Of a stretch of 64,000 nt of DNA, positions 57,460 through 64,000 are shown piece by piece. Made by a program: the position numbers and the translations under genes. The stretch comes from Ceriagrion tenellum (Eukaryota; Arthropoda; Insecta; Odonata; Coenagrionidae), in NCBI GenBank assembly GCA_963169105.1, contig OY720637.1:55822964-55886963 (forward strand), read 5' to 3'. Each line of letters starts with the position of its first letter. Position 1 is the stretch's first letter. The notes under the pieces are model-generated. The model did not search any database. It had not been told where the DNA came from and was given only the letters and a program-made list of their open reading frames with translations.

Positions 57460-59360
57460 TTTTAGCTTATACACCAGTAAATCTGCATATTAATATTATA
57501 CTAATTCAAAGAAATACATCTGAGAAGCTGCAAATATTCCAATTGTGTACCAACCTATTACTTATTCTCCTTGTTTTCTTTAGGTGTAATACACGTAATT
57601 TCTGGATGAAACTGAAGCTGGACGGATTCTAAGGATATTAAGGCTAGCATTTACAGATAATGTGAGAAAGCACATTTTACACATGACCTTGAAGCCTATA
57701 TACTAAATGGCTGCAAAATCCATCTAAGCTACATCCTGTAATGAGTAATAACACTGCAGCAACTCTCATTGTTCTGTAACTCCTTGTTGTCCTAATGAAA
57801 GCAGTAACAAAAAGGACTTCCCTATGGCTCTTGCCTGGACACTTATACCATCAAGAATGTCAAATAGGATAACTCATGCTTGCTCAATTTTTATTCCTCA
57901 TTAAGTTAAATCATGCCTCATTGTACAACTGCATATATCACTTTTGCACAGGTAACCAAACTTATTTGACGCAACTAGACCTTGCGATTTGCAATTACTG
58001 AATGTAAGATGAAGCAAGACTCCAGTTCTAATTTTCCTAAGAAAAAGAGTTACAGTACTAACATCAGAATATACATTTCTTCTTGACTCGGTGATGTATC
58101 TTCTGTATTTTTGTAACATGTTTCTGAGCTTTTAATTCTCTCGGTACACTAAACTAATGGATAAGCCCACATCTAAATGGTTATGGCAATTGTTGCTGTA
58201 CATATTTGGACTGAAACCAATGGACTCCTTAAAGAAAATTATCAGTAGAAATTTCTGCACATTTTCTTCAAATGACATTCAAACTGCTAATTGGTACAAC
58301 AAATAAGAGGCATATTTGACTTATTCAATGGTTTCAGGCTAAAATTGTGGAGATCCATTGTTAACTGTTCTCCCACTAGCACATGTTAATGATGCCCATG
58401 TATTAAAACTTGTCATACCTAAACATTCATAATGGTCAAGCATAAATAATGGTGGGAAAAGTGTTTTGACTATGGTTAAATATTACACATTCACTGGTTC
58501 TCAGTCATTTATATTTATCATTTGCACTTCAGAATCACACCTCAGGTCCGATCAATTCCACTGTATTAATGTGATAAATGCACATCTCAGTGATAAAAAT
58601 AAGAACCCATACAATTCTGAAAGTCATAGGGAACTTAGGTTGACGTGCTAGCTTTAACATTCCCCGGAACATACTGTAAGTCAATGTACTTTGAAAGATA
58701 ACTTAAAATATTCAGTCCCTCAAGTCAGAAAGCTACTAGAATCATGCACCATTATACTTATCAAATATCTCGGGGCCCTGAAGGCAGAACTAAAACTTTT
58801 TGGGGCTGGTGCCTTTTGTGTGTATAAAAATAGCATGTTTCATCAACTCCTTTCCCAAGCCAAATCCTGACCACCAAATTTGGCAAATAAATATCCTTAC
58901 GAATAACCTCTGAGGTGGGAACAAAACCAAAGGTGATGGTTTCTGTTATGGGAATCAGAGGTAAGGGAATTCCAGGAAATTAACATTGGGTTACTGAATA
59001 AGGGAAAAAGGATGATACAGAAATGTGCTGATTGGGTTGAATGAAAACAGGTGAGTAACCAAGAACATGGTGATACACCGATCAAGCAGAGGCATTGAGG
59101 GTTTGGAAAAACAGCAAGTACACTTGCAAATTAGTTATAACAGGGGCCTGAGACCCATTGACTTTTCCAGAGGCTTTGGCACACCTGCTGTGTCATAGCT
59201 GGCTCAAGGATGGTCATGTGATGACAGACTCTCTCTGCTCACCCCATAATCTGTCCTGCCTCCAAGCCTACATGGTATTTGAAAAGGACAATTGAACCCC
59301 TAAATTCACAGAAAGACCAAAGGTAAAGGGTACATTGGCACTTCAGGACATTACACGTAA
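57460..59360. other. No gene recognised
   Basis: AT-rich, CpG-poor intergenic DNA with no supported exon. Confidence 0.4.
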
Positions 59361-59367
59361 TCTACCA

Positions 59368-61347
59368 GGGGTCGTATTCTGTAACTTGCATCACTCATGA
59401 TGAGCGACCGCCAGTGATGTCACATCAGACTGTTATTAAAGAGTATATATCTACCGTATTTGTCAATAATGTGACTAATGAGCTGTCAAGATTAGTATTA
59501 TTCCTAAAGACAAGTCAATAGTGGAAGGGTGATGTACATGACTGTAATTAAAAAGTCAAATAAATAAACTGTCGATGATACCCTACAGTTAGAGAAGCAT
59601 GTTAACAAATAGGATGAACACTTAACTCTCATTACGTGAATAATGGTTTTATCAAGACTTTTTTTTCATTCTTCTTGAGATATTTCCAAGTATGAGCTCA
59701 CACAATTCCCATGGGAATTAGTCTTTGATACTGATGTACAATGTGAAAAGCTCCCTCCATAATGCTTCACAGAGCATAATTATTAATTAACGGGATAGTT
59801 AGATTATTGAAGTCTCAATGCAACTATTTTACTATAGATTGTCATATGAAACTATGCTTTTAAGTACTATCTTCATTTTCTTGTAAGTTTTCTCACTCTT
59901 AAACATTAAATAATACAACTAAATTCATGTGAGGGAAGTATATAAAAGAAATCAAACTTATGATGGTATCCTTATATGCCATATGACAATATTTAAGCTA
60001 ATACTCCAGAGTGTGTACTGGGGAATGATGTCTTCTATCGGATTCCCATTGATAACTTACGAATAATACACACTTATTTCATTGCAACATTTATTAACTT
60101 CAGTGCCCACTTAGTAAATTCCAAGAAGTAATGCCTGAGACAACCGAGTAGACAATGCCCACTTCAAATTGCCTGCTGAACTCCCCACATAAGCCTCGAA
60201 TTCAGTTTGTATACATAAATAATGATGCAAAAGCTTATATAAATTCCAAATACAATGGTTACACGGTCTAGTCATCACTGCTTTGGAGTTAATGAGAAAG
60301 ACTGTAACTCAGACACAACTAACATTTCCTCAAAAATAATATCAGTTTCTTCACTACAGTGTAAATGGTAATCAACCCAAAATATTATTGTCCGACTGTG
60401 TGAAACATACAAGGGTATGAATTTGTACCTTAAATGTAAGGTAATATTCAAACTGATTTCCTTTACTTCGTGAAGTGAGAAATAAAGATTCACTTTTTTG
60501 AATACTCAACAAAAAATTATTATGTGGCAAAAATAGATAGTCATTAAAGTCTTTAAAAATATGTGAAGGATGGCATGGATTGCTGTCAGAATAAGCAAGA
60601 CTACTTAAACTTGTAAATATATCAATAGCTTCCGAGGGTGATTATAAAAACTTCATAAATTATTCCTTTCTTAGGCCTAAAATAAATGATAGTCACTCAT
60701 TCCAACAAAGATAAAAGATTTGAGTCTTCCTCATGACAGACCAAACATGCGTTTAAGTTGCATCATTTAATATCTTGATAATCCTTTCTGTGCACACAAA
60801 ATAATACAATTAGCCATGCTTGTGACTGCACATGATTAGTCGATAATAGCACTGATGGTCTGGCGACAGAGAAAACAATACATCGTGAAACAACCAAGGA
60901 GAGCACATAAAAATAATGCATAATGCAGTTGTTTTTTTAATAATCTCATTATGTTCAAGCAAGGAAGGAATTCCTGTTCACCACATTCATTGTTTTTCTC
61001 AAATAAATATAATCCTTTGAGAACTCCTATTCCACAGGTATTTTCATGGAATTTAGTCCACATTTTCCAATCATAAACTTCTCAAACACTTGTCTTCCTC
61101 AATCCGGGTCGGGAGTTTTGTTTACATTAGATCGTCTTATATTTTTGGAGTGTGCCACCATTGGCTACCGGGAATTTGCAGGAATCATACAAAGATATTT
61201 TCATACATATCACCACCACTTTGCCATCACTGGGTGGTGACACTTCACCCGAGGATTATAGAATCACTGACGGGTACGGCGGAAGAAGTTTTCCCCTGAA
61301 GTTCATCACCGGTGATAGACATAACTCAAGTTACAGAATACGACCCC
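59368..61347. mobile_element. 2-kb element with inverted termini
   Basis: GGGGTCGTATTCTGTAACTT at 59368 is repeated in inverse as AAGTTACAGAATACGACCCC ending at 61347: 21 identical bases including the following G. Weaker similarity continues inward (CGCCAGTGATGTCAC against CACCGGTGATGAAC). There is no clear target duplication and no transposase-like frame in the 1,980 bp, so this is probably a non-autonomous DNA transposon of unknown type, or a pair of separate short elements. Confidence 0.65.
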
Positions 61348-61349
61348 AG

Positions 61350-64000
61350 GGAGCACATGTGTGCAATACTGAAGTATGAAGGAGATTTTAAGGTGGGTCA
61401 TAAAAATTTAACCTTATAAGAGCCTTATAACATCAAAATTGAAAAGTTTCAGTCACCATTTTGAGTATTTTTCCTAAAATAAGTGACCCACCACTTAAAA
61501 AACATTTGTTTATTTTATCAGAGATGTTGAGCACACACTAAAAGCAGAGGAGTAAAATTTTGCCGCACACAGTATGTTAGTGCCTATTTTTGAGGATTTT
61601 CAATATGAAATCAAAATGTAATTATACAATATTGCTATTTTCCAAGTCAGTCTTAATTTAACAGCACAGAAAATACACTGAATTGTTTGAAAATCTGCGG
61701 GTAAATACTCGAGTGGTACAAAATGAGGTAAGTAAAAAACAAACTCACAAGCAAACACCATGGAGCCAAATTTTGGAAACAACGTTTTAAGAAAAAATCA
61801 TCTATGAAAAAGCTATAAAAATAATTCTCTTCTATGAAGCAATATGGTTTTACGTAATGTATGATAATAATCTATTGAGTGTGCTTTTAAAAAAATTTTT
61901 CAACCCTAAATATCAAGAGTAGCAAAGGCTTGCCCTTTATACCCTTGAGAATGAGCCAAAACAGTTGGAATAAACCTGAGGAAAGGATAATCCTATCAGT
62001 AATAATCCATGAGAACATGGGTAATTACTCAATTGAAAAGCTTTGGCCAAGGGCAAGAGGCAATTCTAACATGATTGCATTCATGGAAATAAAAAAATTG
62101 AGCAGATCGCACAAAATTCTATTTCAAAAGTGGTCGTCTACAACAAATTAATTATTAAAGAATAAAATAACATTGGTTCAAAAAAATATAATTTGATTTG
62201 TGCTTCCCAATGGATGACAAATGTTCAATTTTAAATCTTATCCCTGTCTCTCATAAAAAGTATATAATAAATTCAACAGCTCACATTTACAAACTAGTAA
62301 CATAAACCAGGAACCTGGATTGACCTTATGACCAATGATTTTTAAACAAAAGAAGTTCCATGACCTAAGTTTCGCTGAAACAGTAACCATTACGTGGCCA
62401 TCCCATATTTCTAAAGCCATGCCAAAACTAGTTATGACATTGAAATTTTACCAATATAAATTCCTGCTTCCAATGCCTTAACCTCTGAAAACAACAGGGG
62501 AGCTCTCACAGTAATTGACTTCATTAGTGCTATAGGGAACTAAGGAGGCTAAAAGTTTCAGTCCCATTACTGATCTTGATAATCCACGAGTGGTTTATTC
62601 TGTCAATATTTTTGCAAACAACATTTTGGTCTCGGCCCGTCCCAACCTGTTTCGTAACCCTTCTTATCCCCATAACCTTCCCCCCTCTCTCTCCCTCAAC
62701 CCAAGGTTTCGGCGGCAAGGGTGTGAGAGAATGAATGGGTAACAAGAGTGAAATATGCCTGCGAGCACCAAATCAAGTTAGTGTTTGAATGTGAAAAACC
62801 CATATGTGTAGTGAGTGTTCCCCTGTTCTTCCCCCTTTGAACAGCAATGCCCCCTCCTCCACCTCAGCACGAGTATAAAAGCCGCCGAGTGGAACCAAAA
62901 AAGCTCTCTTTACGAAAGTTATTATGAAAGTGCACACCAAGAAGGCAGAAAGAGAACGAGAGACGGGGGTAGTATTCTGTGTCAACGAGAGGCAAAAAGG
63001 AGGCAGAACAAGCCGGACATCCGATTCCAAGTTCCCGGAGCGGTGCAAAGAGGGTTCTAGGGGCAGCCATGCTGCACAATTGCCATCCTCCGCATAATAG
63101 GAGAGACCGCATCTAATAGACGAGCCGGGATCCAGCCCGAACCGCAGCACCAGGAAGCGGAAGGTTTCGGCGGTCCACCAAGTCACGTAACGTTGTTATA
63201 CCCCGACCACAGTGTGATACTGCCGTCAATTAGTCCGAGCAATTAGCAATTTTCCCGCCTGCCTCATCATGCACCAGTCTCGGTGGCCTGCATATCGTAC
63301 CGTCATCTCAGTGATTCGTTCTCTACTTTCATGATTATCTGTGCCTAAGATTGCCAAGAAACGGAAATCCATTGTGTTAACGGGATGGACTATATTACCT
63401 CCCAACTGTTTTAAAGAGGACGAAGATCCTCATTGGAATGTGCACACTCGTCACAATTATTGAAATAAGTCCGCTTAACGGCCAGAAATGTTTATCATTG
63501 TTTAAACACTTTTTTTTGAGAATTATAAATGTTCATTCTATGTGGGTTCAATTTTCACCTTCGCATTACTAACATGCTTGAATCATCCCATTGTTACTCA
63601 TCAGGGTTAAGTAAATTCTGTAAGATATTCATGGTTTTTCTAAATACATGTTACTTAATTGTTGAATGAAAGGAAATTGTTTGTTTTTTGTGTGGTATTG
63701 GTGCCCCGACGAAACCGTTCCTTTCAACCAATTCCCTACCCTCATCTACCGCCAAGCCATCATTCGCCCCATCTCAACTCGGGATCTCTTAACACAGGGA
63801 CAAACTGCAATCGGGAATCCCCCGCACTTAAAACAAAAAAAAGTATTCTTTTGGTAAGTCATCCGTCGTGGCAATTGGTCAGAAGTGTGATTTATCGTAT
63901 GGATGGTTCTCGCAGCCTTCAGCTGGGCGACTGACGGTGAACCATTACAATATATGCAAGCATTCCTCAACTCAAGTACAATTTGTACTATAGAATGTTC
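61350..64000. other. No gene recognised; CpG-richer patch 62.58-63.32 kb
   Basis: No exon with domain or splice support. From about 62580 to 63320 GC and CpG content rise and long minus-strand frames appear, for instance across 62773-63186, but composition and lack of motifs do not support a protein. This may be a regulatory or 5' region of a gene beyond the window. Confidence 0.35.

Noticed and set aside
62773..63186. 137-residue minus-strand frame
   Set aside because: No recognisable domain, no splice-bounded structure; weak evidence only from composition.

Overview
The window looks like nuclear DNA from an arthropod, most likely an insect. Protein-coding exons are short, separated by GT..AG introns, and embedded in a repeat-rich, AT-leaning background full of truncated LINEs, tRNA-derived SINEs, hAT-type and other MITEs and foldback (palindromic) elements. 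No rRNA, prokaryotic operon, CRISPR array or obvious cellular tRNA gene is visible. The species cannot be named from the sequence alone.

Layout. Bases 1-11.2 kb: no recognisable gene, but LINE tails, a three-copy 310-bp tandem repeat broken by a SINE, and a MITE. Bases 11.2-12.5 kb: a CpG-rich stretch with one convincing signal-peptide first exon on the minus strand. Bases 12.6-16.5 kb: a MITE, LINE fragments and a SINE. Bases 16.9-19.7 kb: a 2.8-kb foldback element whose right arm carries 13 tandem copies of a 152-bp unit arranged in 913-bp higher-order blocks, while its left arm carries one inverted copy. Bases 20-36 kb: gene-poor, with several palindromic elements, an hAT-type MITE with an exact 8-bp target duplication, and LINE fragments, one split by a MITE.

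Bases 36.7-37.7 kb: three exons of a DUF4806-type gene (plus strand) whose final exon is not found; a truncated non-LTR retrotransposon (minus strand) starts about 10 bp after its last splice donor. Bases 39.6-42.8 kb: a Tc1/mariner-like MITE, a SINE, a foldback element and a second decayed LINE. Bases 47.0-57.5 kb: the one clearly complete gene, a four-exon plus-strand homologue of ZCCHC7 (Air1/Air2 family, RNA-binding subunit of the TRAMP RNA-surveillance complex) predicted at 990 residues, with TE-filled introns. Bases 59.4-61.3 kb: a 2-kb element with inverted termini. The rest to 64 kb shows no gene I can support.

The genes do not form an operon-like unit. The most unusual material is the asymmetric foldback/satellite element at 17-19.7 kb, the set of palindromes sharing a hammerhead-ribozyme-like core (TGATRATG..GTCGAAAC), and a marked fall in CpG density over 36-61 kb interrupted by a CpG-richer interval at the 5' end of ZCCHC7.
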